A stretch of 64,000 nt of DNA from Rhodoferax sp. TS-BS-61-7. Its GTDB lineage: Bacteria; Pseudomonadota; Gammaproteobacteria; Burkholderiales; Burkholderiaceae_C. The stretch spans positions 124,001 through 188,000 of the forward strand of contig NZ_PTQY01000002.1 of NCBI RefSeq assembly GCF_002943465.1, read 5' to 3'. Shown here piece after piece: positions 19,583 to 28,681 of this stretch; position 1 is the first letter of the stretch; every line of letters starts with the position of its first letter. The notes below the pieces were generated by a model that did not search any database, was not told the DNA's origin, and saw only the letters and a list, made by a program, of their open reading frames with translations. The translations under genes were made by a program, and so were the position numbers.

Positions 19583-21982
19583 TCAGGGCGCGGGTTTGAA
19601 GCGCAGGCGGCTCTTGGTGTACGCCTGCACATTGTCTTCGCTCAGGTGCTGCGGCACATATTCACCCGCGATGTAGCGCTCGGCCTGGTCGGCATAGTGC
19701 GTGTCAAACAGTACGCCACTTTGGCCCACGGGGTTGATGCCCACGGCACGGCTGGCATCGGCAAAGTCAATCACCCGGCGGGTGGACGGCCCGTAGCTCA
19801 CGGCCCAGGGCGCAGGCCCCATGGCGCCTGACAGGTTGTTGGGCGTTTCGCGTCCGCCTGGTGCCGCAAAAGGCCCCACGTTAAACAGCAGGTGCAGCGG
19901 TTTTTGCCGGCCCAGAGGGTGCACGTGGGTCACCGTGTGGGCGGCACCCCAGCGCCAGTCCAGCAGACTGGTGCCATACAGGCCCTGCAGATGCTTGAGC
20001 GTGTTGGACCAGGCAATGCGCACAGTTTCGAAATGGCTCTCTTTGGCTTTGGTGTTGGTGTTGTCCCACCAGGGGGATTGCGGGTCGGCCACCAGCAGGG
20101 GCAGGGCGAAGTCGATGGCGCGGGTGTTGAGCAGGTTTTTGAACTGCACCTCGCCCAACTCGTCTTCCATGGCGGCCTTGCTCAGCTCATACAGCATCTG
20201 GCTGAACAAGGTGGCGGCAATGCTGTCGGTGCTGTAGTTGCCGTCCCACTTGGTGAGCGGCTCCATGAAGGCTTTTTCGTTGGCGTCGGTCACTACGGAC
20301 TGCATCACGGGCAGTAGGTTTTGCAGGATGCGGCGGCTGTAGCCGTTGCTCGTGTCCAGTTGCAGGGCCTGCGCGGCCTCCGTATCCCAGCGGACCTTGG
20401 GGTTGGAGAGCACGTCGTCCATGCGCTGGGCGCGGTCGTACAGGTTGTAGTAGCCGGGCACCGGTACGCCGCTGCTGGGCTTGGGCTGGTGGTTGGCGGA
20501 CATGATGTAGCCGCGTGCCGGGTTTTCTTCTTGCGGGTTGAAGTTAAAGGCGTAGAAGCCGGGCTTCTCGGCCTCGCCCTTGCTGGCATCCAGGATGAAA
20601 GTGGGGTTGACGCCTTGGGGGCGCTGCGGCAGCTTGGCGGCGGCCCACCAGCCGATATCGCCCTTGGCGTTGGCCCACACCACGTTCAGGCCGGGGGCGT
20701 GGATTTTGCTGGCCGCCTCGCGCGCCTTGTCGCGCGTGTCGGCGCGGTTGAGCTCGTAGAAGGCCTGTAACGTTGGGTTCTCGGTTTCCAGAAAGGCCCA
20801 CCACATGGCAATCGGGGTGTCGCCCAGGCTGTCCTTGAAGACATCGTTGATGATGGGGCCGTGGGGCGAGCGGCGCAGGCTCAGCTGCACCGGCGGGGCA
20901 CCTTTGACGGTGATGGTTTCCGAGCGTGTTGTCAGGTTCACCCACTGGCCGTTGTGCCAGACCTGCTGCGGGTTCTCGGGGTTCACCTTTTCGGCCACTA
21001 GGTCCACGTCATCGTTCTGGAACATGGTCAGGCTCCAGCCAAAGTCCATGTTGTGGCCCAAGAGTGCAAAGGGGCTCAGCGCCTGGAAGTTGCCATACAG
21101 CTCAAAGTCGGGTGCGCTCAGGTGCGCCTCGTACCAGACGCTGGGGGTGGAAAAACCAATGTGCGGGTCGCCCGCCAGCAGCGGCTTGCCGCTGGCCGTG
21201 CGTTTGCCCGAGATGGCCCAGGCGTTGCTGCCCTCGAACAGCGGCACGCCCGCCAGTGCCATGGCGTCTTGGCTGATCTGGGCGATGTGGTTCAGGCTCC
21301 CCCAGTCGCGCTGGCTCAAGGTGGTGGGCTGGGTGAGTACCCCTTGCGGGTTCCATTCAATGTCAAACGTGCGCAGGTAGTCGGGGCCGAGTTTGTCGCG
21401 GATAAAGGTCATCACCGGCTCGGTGCGAAACGCTGCTGCAAAGCTGTAGGCCAGGTAGCCAGACACGGCAATCGTGTCTTCAGGTGTGAAGGGCTGGTGC
21501 GGGATGCCCAGAATGTCGAACTCGATGGGCGAGCGCTGCGTGTCCTGGTACTGGTTAATGCCGTCCAGGTAGGCCAGCAGGGCCTGGTTGGCCGGCGTAG
21601 CCATGTCCATCTTGGCGACGGTAGCCTTGGCGTGGGCGCGTATGCCCAGCGTGCGGAATAGGGTGTCCACCTCCACCAGCTTGGGGCCCAAGATTTCGGC
21701 CAACTCGCCCTTGGCCAGGCGACGCACCATTTCCATCTGGAACAGGCGGTGCTGGGCGTGCACATAGCCCAGCGCGCGGTACAGGTCGGTCTGGTTCTCG
21801 GCGCGGATGTGCGGCACGCCACGTTCGTCAAAGCGCACGCTCACTGGGGCGGTGAGTTTTTCCAGGGCCAGCGTGCCACTGCGCACAGGTTGTTTTTGGT
21901 AGAGGTACCAGCCACCTAGGGCCAATGCGGCAATCAAGAGCAAGGCGATCAGGCCGCCAACAATTTTCAGGACAAGCTTCAT
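19583..21982 (-). CDS. Penicillin acylase-family Ntn hydrolase
   Basis: A 799-residue periplasmic enzyme anchored by an N-terminal hydrophobic helix (residues 5-28). The family matures by self-cleavage into alpha and beta chains, with the new N-terminal Ser as nucleophile; that site is visible as EGSNAWAISG near residue 248, followed by GKPLLAGDPHIGF, the conserved Asn/Asp-His region. Members hydrolyse beta-lactams or N-acyl homoserine lactones, so quorum quenching is possible but not shown. It is a single-gene unit. Confidence 0.9.
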   Translation of the reverse strand: MKLVLKIVGGLIALLLIAALALGGWYLYQKQPVRSGTLALEKLTAPVSVRFDERGVPHIRAENQTDLYRALGYVHAQHRLFQMEMVRRLAKGELAEILGPKLVEVDTLFRTLGIRAHAKATVAKMDMATPANQALLAYLDGINQYQDTQRSPIEFDILGIPHQPFTPEDTIAVSGYLAYSFAAAFRTEPVMTFIRDKLGPDYLRTFDIEWNPQGVLTQPTTLSQRDWGSLNHIAQISQDAMALAGVPLFEGSNAWAISGKRTASGKPLLAGDPHIGFSTPSVWYEAHLSAPDFELYGNFQALSPFALLGHNMDFGWSLTMFQNDDVDLVAEKVNPENPQQVWHNGQWVNLTTRSETITVKGAPPVQLSLRRSPHGPIINDVFKDSLGDTPIAMWWAFLETENPTLQAFYELNRADTRDKAREAASKIHAPGLNVVWANAKGDIGWWAAAKLPQRPQGVNPTFILDASKGEAEKPGFYAFNFNPQEENPARGYIMSANHQPKPSSGVPVPGYYNLYDRAQRMDDVLSNPKVRWDTEAAQALQLDTSNGYSRRILQNLLPVMQSVVTDANEKAFMEPLTKWDGNYSTDSIAATLFSQMLYELSKAAMEDELGEVQFKNLLNTRAIDFALPLLVADPQSPWWDNTNTKAKESHFETVRIAWSNTLKHLQGLYGTSLLDWRWGAAHTVTHVHPLGRQKPLHLLFNVGPFAAPGGRETPNNLSGAMGPAPWAVSYGPSTRRVIDFADASRAVGINPVGQSGVLFDTHYADQAERYIAGEYVPQHLSEDNVQAYTKSRLRFKPAP

Positions 21983-22055
21983 GGTGAGGAATGGTGATGG
22001 CCCACAAGGTGTGTGCCCTGGCGACTATGGTGCCACCAAAATTACCAGCCGTGCC

Positions 22056-23381
22056 CTAAAAAATCCAGGGGTTGGTGGTGCGCACCCGGGCACCCAGGCT
22101 GCGCAGCATTTGCGTGAGCCCCAGGTGGGCGCGGTCAAAGTGCAGCAGGTCAGGGGGCAGGGCGTGCATGTGGAGCGTGGCGGCTCTTCGGGCGGCCGCA
22201 TTGGGTTGGGGCGGTGGGGGTAATTGACCAAAGTCATACACCGCGCTCTGCAATGGCAGGCATTGCCAGTCCTGCCAGCCGGCCAGCGCGGGCAGCAGCT
22301 CGGTCTCGAAGCGATGCAGGTCCAGCGCGGGGTCAATCAAGTCCAGAGCGAGGTAGGCGTTGCGCAGCGCCGCTGTGTTTTTGGGGCGGCGCAGTGCGGC
22401 CTTCCAGACAATGGCGGCCTGCTCGCAAAACAGGGGCGACAGTGTGCGCGTGCAGCCAAAGTCCAGCAGGCCCAACTGGCCCTCAGCCATGAACAGGTAG
22501 TTGCCCGCATGCGGGTCGGCCTGTATGCGCTGCAGGCCCCAGGCGCACTGCATGAAGGTGTCAAACAACAGTTGGCCATAGTGGTCGCGCTGGGCCTGGC
22601 TGGGCTGGGTGGCCAGCCATTCGGCCAGGTGCAGGCCCTGCAAGTGCTGCATGGTCAGCATGCGCGGCGTGGTGCGCGCCATCACCGGCTGGGGCACCAC
22701 CAGCTGCTGGTGTTGCAGCGCTTTGGCAAACCACTGCAGCTGGCTGGCCTCGTGCAGGTAGTCCAGCTCCTGCGTCAGCGTCTGGGTGATGTTGTCCATC
22801 ACGTGGGCCTGGATGTCGGCGTTGGGCAGCGCCTCGGGCCCCAGGCTGATGCCCTTGAGCAGCAGGCGCAGCATGGCCAGGTCGCTCTGGATGGTGGCGG
22901 CCATGCCGGGGTACTGCAGCTTCACAGCCACGGCCTCGCCGCTGTGCAGCGTGGCCGCGTGCACCTGGCCCAGGCTGGCGGCGGCAAAGGCCTGCAGGTC
23001 AAAGTCGGCAAACAGCGCCTCGGGGCTGTCGCCCAGCTCCTGGCGCAGCAGCTTGAGCACCAGCGCACGGTTCAGCGGCGTGACCTGGTAGTGCGCGCGC
23101 GCCAGCTGCTGGCGCACGCCCTCGGGAAGCAGGCCCAGCTCCATGCTCAGCAGCTGCGATGCTTTCAGCGCCGTGCCCTTGAGCTGGTTGAGCGCGGTGA
23201 ACGCAATGCGGCCCATCTTGGCCTCGTGCTCCACGCGGGCGGCCTCCTGGTCGGCCGCGCTGGCATTGCGCCGCACCAGTTGGGTGGCCGAGCGCGCCAG
23301 CTGCGTGGCACCGGCCTGCGCGGCGGCGGCGCCCACAATGGCGCCGCGCGCGAGCTTACTGGTGCGCGGTGCTTGCGGCAT
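22056..23381 (-). CDS. ABC1/AarF (UbiB-like) atypical kinase
   Basis: A 441-residue protein kinase-like member of the ABC1/UbiB family. It has the family's KGTALKASQL motif (about residue 60) and AAASLGQVHAA in the nucleotide loop, the catalytic-loop equivalent DPHAGNYLF and the metal-binding LLDFGCT. There is no membrane helix at the C-terminus, unlike true UbiB, so it is one of the soluble paralogues whose role is usually put in quinone or lipid metabolism. It overlaps the DUF2867 gene by 26 bases and is the last gene of a five-gene operon. Confidence 0.87.
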   Translation of the reverse strand: MPQAPRTSKLARGAIVGAAAAQAGATQLARSATQLVRRNASAADQEAARVEHEAKMGRIAFTALNQLKGTALKASQLLSMELGLLPEGVRQQLARAHYQVTPLNRALVLKLLRQELGDSPEALFADFDLQAFAAASLGQVHAATLHSGEAVAVKLQYPGMAATIQSDLAMLRLLLKGISLGPEALPNADIQAHVMDNITQTLTQELDYLHEASQLQWFAKALQHQQLVVPQPVMARTTPRMLTMQHLQGLHLAEWLATQPSQAQRDHYGQLLFDTFMQCAWGLQRIQADPHAGNYLFMAEGQLGLLDFGCTRTLSPLFCEQAAIVWKAALRRPKNTAALRNAYLALDLIDPALDLHRFETELLPALAGWQDWQCLPLQSAVYDFGQLPPPPQPNAAARRAATLHMHALPPDLLHFDRAHLGLTQMLRSLGARVRTTNPWIF

Positions 23382-23913
23382 GCAGGGACTGGCTCAGCAT
23401 TTTGGGAACGATGAGCCGGTGCACCGGCCCCACGATGGCCATGTAGGCACGGCCCAGCGCATTGTGGTTGTGCACTACGGTGCTGACCGACACCATGGGC
23501 TGGCCGTTTTGCTGGTGTTTGTAGACCGAGAGTTCCACGCGCAGGTGCTTGTCGTCATCGCACAGGATGACCTCGGGCGCCGACAGGTAGCACAGGCTAA
23601 AGATGCCCGCGCGGTCGCCCAGGGCGTAGCGGGCGGCGGGCTTGCTGTCTTGCGCCTGCATCTTCACCTCCAGGCTGCCCAGGTGCTTGAGCCCCACCAG
23701 GCGCACGGCCTGGTTGCGCACCGACATGAGAAAGTTCATCCAGCCCGGCGTGTAGCCCATCACGGTCAGGTAGGTTTCCATGGCGCTGCTGGCGGGCTGC
23801 GGGTCGGCAAAGGTGTAGCAGTCGGCAAAGTCAGCACCCGCCGTGCGCTGGGCAATCTGGCTGTGCGCGGGCAGCGGGGTTTCGGTGATGGTGGTGGCGG
23901 TCATGGTATTCAT
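23356..23913 (-). CDS. DUF2867-family protein
   Basis: A 185-residue protein whose C-terminal half (EVILCDDDKHLRVELSVY ... STVVHNHNALGRAYMAIVGP) matches DUF2867, a domain also found fused to NAD-dependent epimerases. Function is unknown. It overlaps both neighbours in the operon, four bases with the TetR gene and 26 with the ABC1 kinase, so co-translation is certain. Confidence 0.75.
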   Translation of the reverse strand: MNTMTATTITETPLPAHSQIAQRTAGADFADCYTFADPQPASSAMETYLTVMGYTPGWMNFLMSVRNQAVRLVGLKHLGSLEVKMQAQDSKPAARYALGDRAGIFSLCYLSAPEVILCDDDKHLRVELSVYKHQQNGQPMVSVSTVVHNHNALGRAYMAIVGPVHRLIVPKMLSQSLHAASTAHQ

Positions 23914-24638
23914 GGGGTTTGCAGGGTTTGGCGTGCGCGCTGCATCAGGTCCAGCCAGCCTCCGCCGGGTTGCATCAGGCGCGCCAACTGGCTGCGCAGC
24001 ATGAAGCCCCCCAGCTCCAGCAGGCGGTCCACCAGGCCGCTGCGCAGGGCCAGGGTCAGCACGCCCAGGCTCAGGTCCGTCATGCGCGTGGTGTCGGCAA
24101 AGCCGTCTGACGTATCGCGCAGCCAGAAGCCCACCACCGCATACACATAGTCCGCCATCAGGCTGGAGAGGCTGCCCTGAAAGCCGCAGGGCGGCATCTC
24201 GCCGCTGACTTGCGCGGCTTCCAGCATCTCGACAAATGCGGCCTGCAGCAGCGCCTTGCCCGGCAGGGAGCCGCTCAGGAGGGCCAGGGGCGTCTTGTTC
24301 AGCAACTGGTGCGCCAGGGCCACAAATTCGCGGTCGGGCAGCAGGGTTTCCAGCAAGTGGTCCACCAGCAGCTGCATGCGCTCTTGCAATGAAAACTTGT
24401 CCAGCCCCTTGGTCTTGTTCGTGCGGACCAAGGCGTCCTCCACGGCCTGCTCGAAATAGGCCAGCACCAGTTTCTCTTTGCTGGGGAAGTACTTGTAGAT
24501 GGTGGCATCGCCCAGCTCGGCGGCGCGGGCGATCTGCTTCATGGTGGTGCCGTCAAACCCGTGCTGGGTCATCAGGTCCACCGCCATGCGAATCAGCAGG
24601 CGGTGGCTTTGGGCTTGTTGGGCTTTGGTGGTGCGCAT
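23910..24638 (-). CDS. TetR-family transcriptional regulator
   Basis: A 242-residue repressor-type protein. Residues about 10-58 form the TetR helix-turn-helix, with MKQIARAAELGDATIYKYFPSKEKL as recognition region, and the rest is the variable ligand-binding half. It is the third gene of the operon and probably controls that operon through the inverted repeat in front of it at 25,422-25,476. Confidence 0.9.
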   Translation of the reverse strand: MRTTKAQQAQSHRLLIRMAVDLMTQHGFDGTTMKQIARAAELGDATIYKYFPSKEKLVLAYFEQAVEDALVRTNKTKGLDKFSLQERMQLLVDHLLETLLPDREFVALAHQLLNKTPLALLSGSLPGKALLQAAFVEMLEAAQVSGEMPPCGFQGSLSSLMADYVYAVVGFWLRDTSDGFADTTRMTDLSLGVLTLALRSGLVDRLLELGGFMLRSQLARLMQPGGGWLDLMQRARQTLQTP

Positions 24639-24652
24639 GGGGGGTGTGGGTG

Positions 24653-25027
24653 TTAAAGGGTGCCGTCCCAGCGGGCATCGGCACGCAGGGCAGAGTAGGT
24701 CCAGAGGCCACCCGCCAGGTCGGCCAGGCCAAACAACATGATCATGGGGCTGCCCAGGCCGGACAGCGCAAAGGCCGTGAACGCCACAAAGACGATGAAC
24801 CGCGTGTAGACCGAGGCGACCAGAAACGGCTTGAACTCATGGCTGGCCGCCACCCAGGCGTACACACCAATCATGAAGGCCACCAGTCCCACCACGCGGA
24901 TCCACACCTCGGGCGTGGGCGGTATCTGCAACAGCGTGAGCAGCAGGTTGGGCACGGTGATGAGCACCGCACCGGCGAGGAAGAGGTAGACGGCGAAGAC
25001 TTTGGCACTGAAGGCAGAGCTGGACAT
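24653..25027 (-). CDS. Small membrane protein, four helices
   Basis: A 124-residue protein with four hydrophobic segments (about 8-28, 42-60, 67-90 and 93-110) and no recognised catalytic motif. It lies 14 bases upstream of the TetR gene and 14 downstream of another small membrane protein, so it belongs to the same operon. I do not recognise the family. Confidence 0.7.
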   Translation of the reverse strand: MSSSAFSAKVFAVYLFLAGAVLITVPNLLLTLLQIPPTPEVWIRVVGLVAFMIGVYAWVAASHEFKPFLVASVYTRFIVFVAFTAFALSGLGSPMIMLFGLADLAGGLWTYSALRADARWDGTL

Positions 25028-25041
25028 GGTGGTTTCCTTTT

Positions 25042-25407
25042 TTACAGCGAGAGCCAGCCGTAGCCGGCGGCGATGAGCAGAGGCCCGGCAGGCAGTGCGG
25101 CCCAGAACGGGGACTTGGGAAGGGCCGCCGCACCCAGCACGCCGGTGAGCAGCAGGTAGCCACCCACAATCTTCAGCAGCGCCCCATCACCCGTGGCAGC
25201 CGCGTGCAAGGCGGCGTGGCCGGCCAGCACCAGCAGCGGGCTGAAGATCAGAAACCAGAAGGCGGTGCGCCGTTCTTCTGTAGCCCCGAACTGGCCGATG
25301 TAGCCGCTGGCCCAGGCAGCCCGCAGTGGGGCGCGGTATTTGCGCACACCGTAGGCCATGTGCCCCAGGCCAAGAAAGACCGTGAACCAAGCGATGGAGG
25401 TTGCCAT
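25042..25407 (-). CDS. Small membrane protein, DUF6463-like
   Basis: A 121-residue protein with four hydrophobic segments; the first half (FLGLGHMAYGVRKY, then RRTAFWFLIFSPLLVLAGH) resembles DUF6463. It is the first gene of the five-gene operon; an inverted repeat lies just upstream. Confidence 0.65.
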   Translation of the reverse strand: MATSIAWFTVFLGLGHMAYGVRKYRAPLRAAWASGYIGQFGATEERRTAFWFLIFSPLLVLAGHAALHAAATGDGALLKIVGGYLLLTGVLGAAALPKSPFWAALPAGPLLIAAGYGWLSL

Positions 25408-25421
25408 ATGGCGCCTTTATG

Positions 25422-25476
25422 AAAACAAACTTTCAATAAATATAACATTTAAGTTAATTTAAAGATAGTTTGTTTT
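25422..25476. promoter_or_regulatory. AT-rich promoter region with inverted repeat, likely TetR operator
   Basis: AAAACAAACT (25,422-25,431) and AGTTTGTTTT (25,467-25,476) are exact inverted repeats flanking a very AT-rich core that could hold the promoter of the leftward operon. The right arm overlaps the hpnE stop. The TetR gene in that operon is the likely binder. Confidence 0.5.
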
Positions 25477-26764
25477 ATAAAAGGCCTGCGGCAGCCACAC
25501 CGCTGCGAACTGCGCCCTCCAGCGTGGCGGGGTAGGGGCCATCGACATAGTCGCCGCAGGCCCATAGGCCGGGCGCGATGGTTTGGCTGGGGCGCACCAG
25601 TCCCGGTGTGCAGGCAAAGGTGGCGCGTTTTTCCACCACGGTTTGCAGCGGCGTAAGCACCAGGCCCAGTTGGGCTTGCGCCTGGGCCAGCACCTGGGTT
25701 TGCAGGGTGTCGCGGTCGCCCTCACTGGCGCTGACCACAAAGGCCAGCAGCCCTTGGGCGCCGCTGAGCTGGCCGCGGTCGAAGACGAATTGGGCGGGGT
25801 AGTCCGCATCGCTGCGCAGCGCCAGCATGGGCTGGCTCAGGCGGGCACCATCAGCGTGGGCGTAGACGGTGGCAATGGCTTCAAACTGCAGGGCCTGCGC
25901 GGTGGCCGCCCAGGTTTGCATGCAGGTTGCTATGGTTTCAGGAGCTGCTTGCGCAGATTCCACGAGGGCCAGGGCCGCATTCGATGATGCAGTGGCCCAT
26001 AGCACGGCGTCAAAGGGCTGGCCGTTCACCAGCCAGCCAGTGCCTGCGGTTTGGGGTGCGAGCTGCTCCACACGCGTGCCCAGTTGCACCACGCCGCCTT
26101 GCGCCTGCAGCCAGTCGGCCGCGGCCAGGGGGAACAGCGTGGCCAGGTCGGCGCGGGGCAAGAGCAGGTTGGAGCTGCCGCGCCCGCCAAACAGTGAATC
26201 ACGCAGCACGGTCAAAAACACCTGGCCGCTGGCGCGCGCGGCCGGTGTGTTGAGGGCGGACACGCACAGCGGGTCGATCATGGTGGCCAGCACGGTGGGC
26301 GTGAGCGTGCGGCACAGGTCGGCCACGCTAGTTTGTGGCGCGCAGGCGAAGCCGCCCAACTGCCAGCCGGTGGCGGCGCGCAACAAACTCCATTTGTCAG
26401 CCCAGGTCCAGCCCTTGGCATGCGCAATGCCGGCCAGCGCATCCAGCGGGCTCGGCCAGTTGGGCAGGGCCAAGCCGTCGCCATCGGGGAAAAGTAGCGT
26501 GAGCGGCAGGCGCAGCAGCGTTTGCTGTGGGTCCACACCCACGGTGCGCATGAGCTTGAGTGTCTCGGAGTAGGCGCCAATGAGGATGTGCTGGCCGTTG
26601 TCCAGCACCACGGGCGTGCCGTCGGGCAAGGTGCCATTCAGGGCTCTAGCCCGCCCGCCGACTGCGCGGGCTGCTTCAAAAACTGTAGCGTGGTGGCCTG
26701 CTTGCGTGGCCGTCACAGCCGCCGCCATACCGGCCCAGCCGGCACCGACGATGGCTACGCGCAT
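25475..26764 (-). CDS. hpnE: Hydroxysqualene dehydroxylase HpnE
   Basis: A 429-residue FAD-dependent oxidoreductase. It starts MRVAIVGAGWAGMAAAV (GxGxxG dinucleotide fold) with GGRAR at about residue 39, and has the family length. In the HpnCDE pathway it reduces hydroxysqualene to squalene, the precursor of hopanoids. The start at 26,764 removes 25 non-conserved codons. Residues around ALVESAQAAPETIA are encoded by a dispersed repeat (25,929-25,978), apparently an in-frame insertion. The gap of 103 bases to hpnD is larger than elsewhere in the cluster. Confidence 0.9.
   Translation of the reverse strand: MRVAIVGAGWAGMAAAVTATQAGHHATVFEAARAVGGRARALNGTLPDGTPVVLDNGQHILIGAYSETLKLMRTVGVDPQQTLLRLPLTLLFPDGDGLALPNWPSPLDALAGIAHAKGWTWADKWSLLRAATGWQLGGFACAPQTSVADLCRTLTPTVLATMIDPLCVSALNTPAARASGQVFLTVLRDSLFGGRGSSNLLLPRADLATLFPLAAADWLQAQGGVVQLGTRVEQLAPQTAGTGWLVNGQPFDAVLWATASSNAALALVESAQAAPETIATCMQTWAATAQALQFEAIATVYAHADGARLSQPMLALRSDADYPAQFVFDRGQLSGAQGLLAFVVSASEGDRDTLQTQVLAQAQAQLGLVLTPLQTVVEKRATFACTPGLVRPSQTIAPGLWACGDYVDGPYPATLEGAVRSGVAAAGLL
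25929..25978 (-). repeat. Dispersed repeat, copy 5, inside hpnE
   Basis: On the minus strand: CTGGCCCTCGTGGAATCTG then CGCAAGCAGCTCCTGAAACC and ATAGC. It is translated in hpnE as ALVESAQAAPETIA. Confidence 0.8.
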
Positions 26765-26867
26765 AGGCAAGCTGAAGCAGGTTTTGCCGCCGGGCCGTCC
26801 CAAGGCAAAACGCGGCCCCCTTGGGGGGCAGGGAGCCACACGCAGTGGGCGACCGTGGGGGCCTTGT

Positions 26868-27707
26868 TCATAGACGGCCGAGGGCCTGGACTTTCCACGC
26901 CAGCCACAACTTGCGCAGCGGCGTGAGTGCCACGCGCTGGTGCAGCACCTGGAAGTTGTCCGCCTCGATCTCGCGCAGCAGGGCGCGGTAGATGCTGGCC
27001 ATCATCAGGCCGGGTTTTTGCGCACGGCGGTCATCCGCGGGCAGCAGGGCCAGGGCTTCGTCGTACAGCGCTTGCGCACGTTGCGCCTGGAATTTCATGA
27101 GCACGGTGAAGCGGTCGGAGTAGGTGCGCTTCAGAATCTCGTGCGCCTTCACGTCGAACTGCTGCAGCTCGTTGACCGGCAGGTAGATGCGGCCGCGCAA
27201 CGCGTCTTCGCCCACGTCGCGCAGGATGTTGGTGAGCTGCAGGGCCTGGCCCAGCTTGTGGGCGTAGGCGGTGGTTTGCGGATCGGTCTGGCCGAAGATG
27301 CGCGCCGCCACTTCGCCTACCACGCCGGCCACCAGGTGGCAGTAGCGCTGCAGGCCGGGGTAGTCCAGGTAACGGGTTTGCTCCAGGTCCATCTGGCAGC
27401 CCTCGATCACGCCCAGCAGGTGGCGCGCCTCGATGCCATACAGCGCCGTGTGGGGCATCAGCGCCTTCATCACGGGGTGCACCGGGTTGCCTGCAAACGA
27501 CTGGGCCACCTCGGTCTGCCACCAGGCCAGCTTGGTCGCGGCCACGCCGGCGTCCACCATCTCGTCCACCACGTCGTCCACCTCGCGGCAGAACGCATAA
27601 AACGCGGTGATGGCGGCGCGCCGCGGTGCGGGCAGAAACAGAAAGGCGTAGTAGAAGCTGCTGCCGCTGGCGGCGGCTTTGTCCTGGACGTATTGCTCTG
27701 GGGTCAT
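26868..27707 (-). CDS. hpnD: Presqualene diphosphate synthase HpnD
   Basis: A 279-residue trans-isoprenyl diphosphate synthase-fold enzyme joining two farnesyl diphosphates to presqualene diphosphate. Both aspartate motifs are present: REVDDVVDE near residue 41 and NILRDVGEDALRGRIYLP near 160. The N-terminus starts directly at MTPEQYVQDKAAASGSSFYY, typical of HpnD. Confidence 0.92.
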   Translation of the reverse strand: MTPEQYVQDKAAASGSSFYYAFLFLPAPRRAAITAFYAFCREVDDVVDEMVDAGVAATKLAWWQTEVAQSFAGNPVHPVMKALMPHTALYGIEARHLLGVIEGCQMDLEQTRYLDYPGLQRYCHLVAGVVGEVAARIFGQTDPQTTAYAHKLGQALQLTNILRDVGEDALRGRIYLPVNELQQFDVKAHEILKRTYSDRFTVLMKFQAQRAQALYDEALALLPADDRRAQKPGLMMASIYRALLREIEADNFQVLHQRVALTPLRKLWLAWKVQALGRL

Positions 27708-27735
27708 GGCGGGGATTGTTACATCCCGCAGCGCT

Positions 27736-28662
27736 TCATTTGAATTCGCCGGGCTTGAAAAAATACTCGTCCGGCATGGCCCGGAAGGCCTCGGTCAGCA
27801 GCGGGTTGTCCAGGGTGATGACGTTGCGCTGCGAGAGCTTGGCGCGCAGCAGGGCGCGGCGCACCGAAGGGTCGTTGTTCAGCAGCCGTTGGAACGATCC
27901 ATCGGCAAAAGCACGCCGCAGGCCCAGCAAGATGGTCGCATGCAGCTCGGCGCTGTCGGGGCGAACATAAAACAGGCGGGCAAAGCGGTACACCAGCAAG
28001 TTGTGGGCATCCACCAGCATGGACGGTGCAAAGTCGCCGTACTGCTCGGAGAAGCCGTACACCTCATTCAGGCCCAGCGGCAAAAAGTCAAACCGTTTGG
28101 CCTCCAGCATGGGGAACAGCGATTCCAGCGTGGGGCCGGTGACCACCGAGATACCGGCGGCCTGCATGATGGCGTTGTTGGACCAGCCCAGGCCCTGGCC
28201 AGCGCGAAAACGGCGCAGCTGCGTGAGGCTGCCCACGCGGGCGAATTCGTGTTCCAGGCTGTAGTGGATCAGGCTGATGCGGTAGCCCAGGAGGCCGCGG
28301 TCGATGGGGAAGTAGACGGCGTTGAAGGCTTTTTCGAACTCTCCGCCAGAGCCAAAGTCCGCCACGTTGACCTCGCCGCGGCGCAACATGGCGCGTGCGC
28401 GTTCGTCGTTGACTGCCACGGGGTGCAGCAGCAGTGAGTAGGGTCTGGCGGCGCGTTGGAGTGCCAGTTCCAGCACGCGGTAGCCCAGGTTGTCTGCGCC
28501 GTTGCCGTTGAGGTTGGGGTAGACCACCGCAAGAGGGGCCACCTGGGCCAGGCCGGGCGGTGTGCTGCCCAGCGCCCAGCCCGCACTGGCGATGTGCAAA
28601 AGGGATTGGCGGCGGGTCCAACGGGGTTCGGTTTGTTGTTCTTGTGGCGCAGGCGCAGGCAT
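27736..28662 (-). CDS. Periplasmic substrate-binding-like protein within the hopanoid cluster
   Basis: A 308-residue exported protein with a twin-arginine-like signal (RRQSLLHIASAGWALG, residues 18-33). The mature part has the type II periplasmic-binding fold of amino acid/phosphonate-type receptors (LAVVYPNLNGNGADNLGYRVLELAL), but no transporter genes are adjacent. It lies 19 bases from hpnC and 28 from hpnD, so it is co-transcribed with the squalene genes. In such a setting it may bind a lipid or polyol ligand, or be a passenger. The start at 28,662 was chosen because it begins the signal peptide. Confidence 0.7.
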   Translation of the reverse strand: MPAPAPQEQQTEPRWTRRQSLLHIASAGWALGSTPPGLAQVAPLAVVYPNLNGNGADNLGYRVLELALQRAARPYSLLLHPVAVNDERARAMLRRGEVNVADFGSGGEFEKAFNAVYFPIDRGLLGYRISLIHYSLEHEFARVGSLTQLRRFRAGQGLGWSNNAIMQAAGISVVTGPTLESLFPMLEAKRFDFLPLGLNEVYGFSEQYGDFAPSMLVDAHNLLVYRFARLFYVRPDSAELHATILLGLRRAFADGSFQRLLNNDPSVRRALLRAKLSQRNVITLDNPLLTEAFRAMPDEYFFKPGEFK

Positions 28663-28681
28663 GGCCGTGATTGAAGCACGC

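Noticed and set aside
22224..23414. Plus-strand frame of 396 codons opposite the ABC1 kinase gene
   Set aside because: Gln/His-rich shadow; the minus strand carries the kinase motifs.
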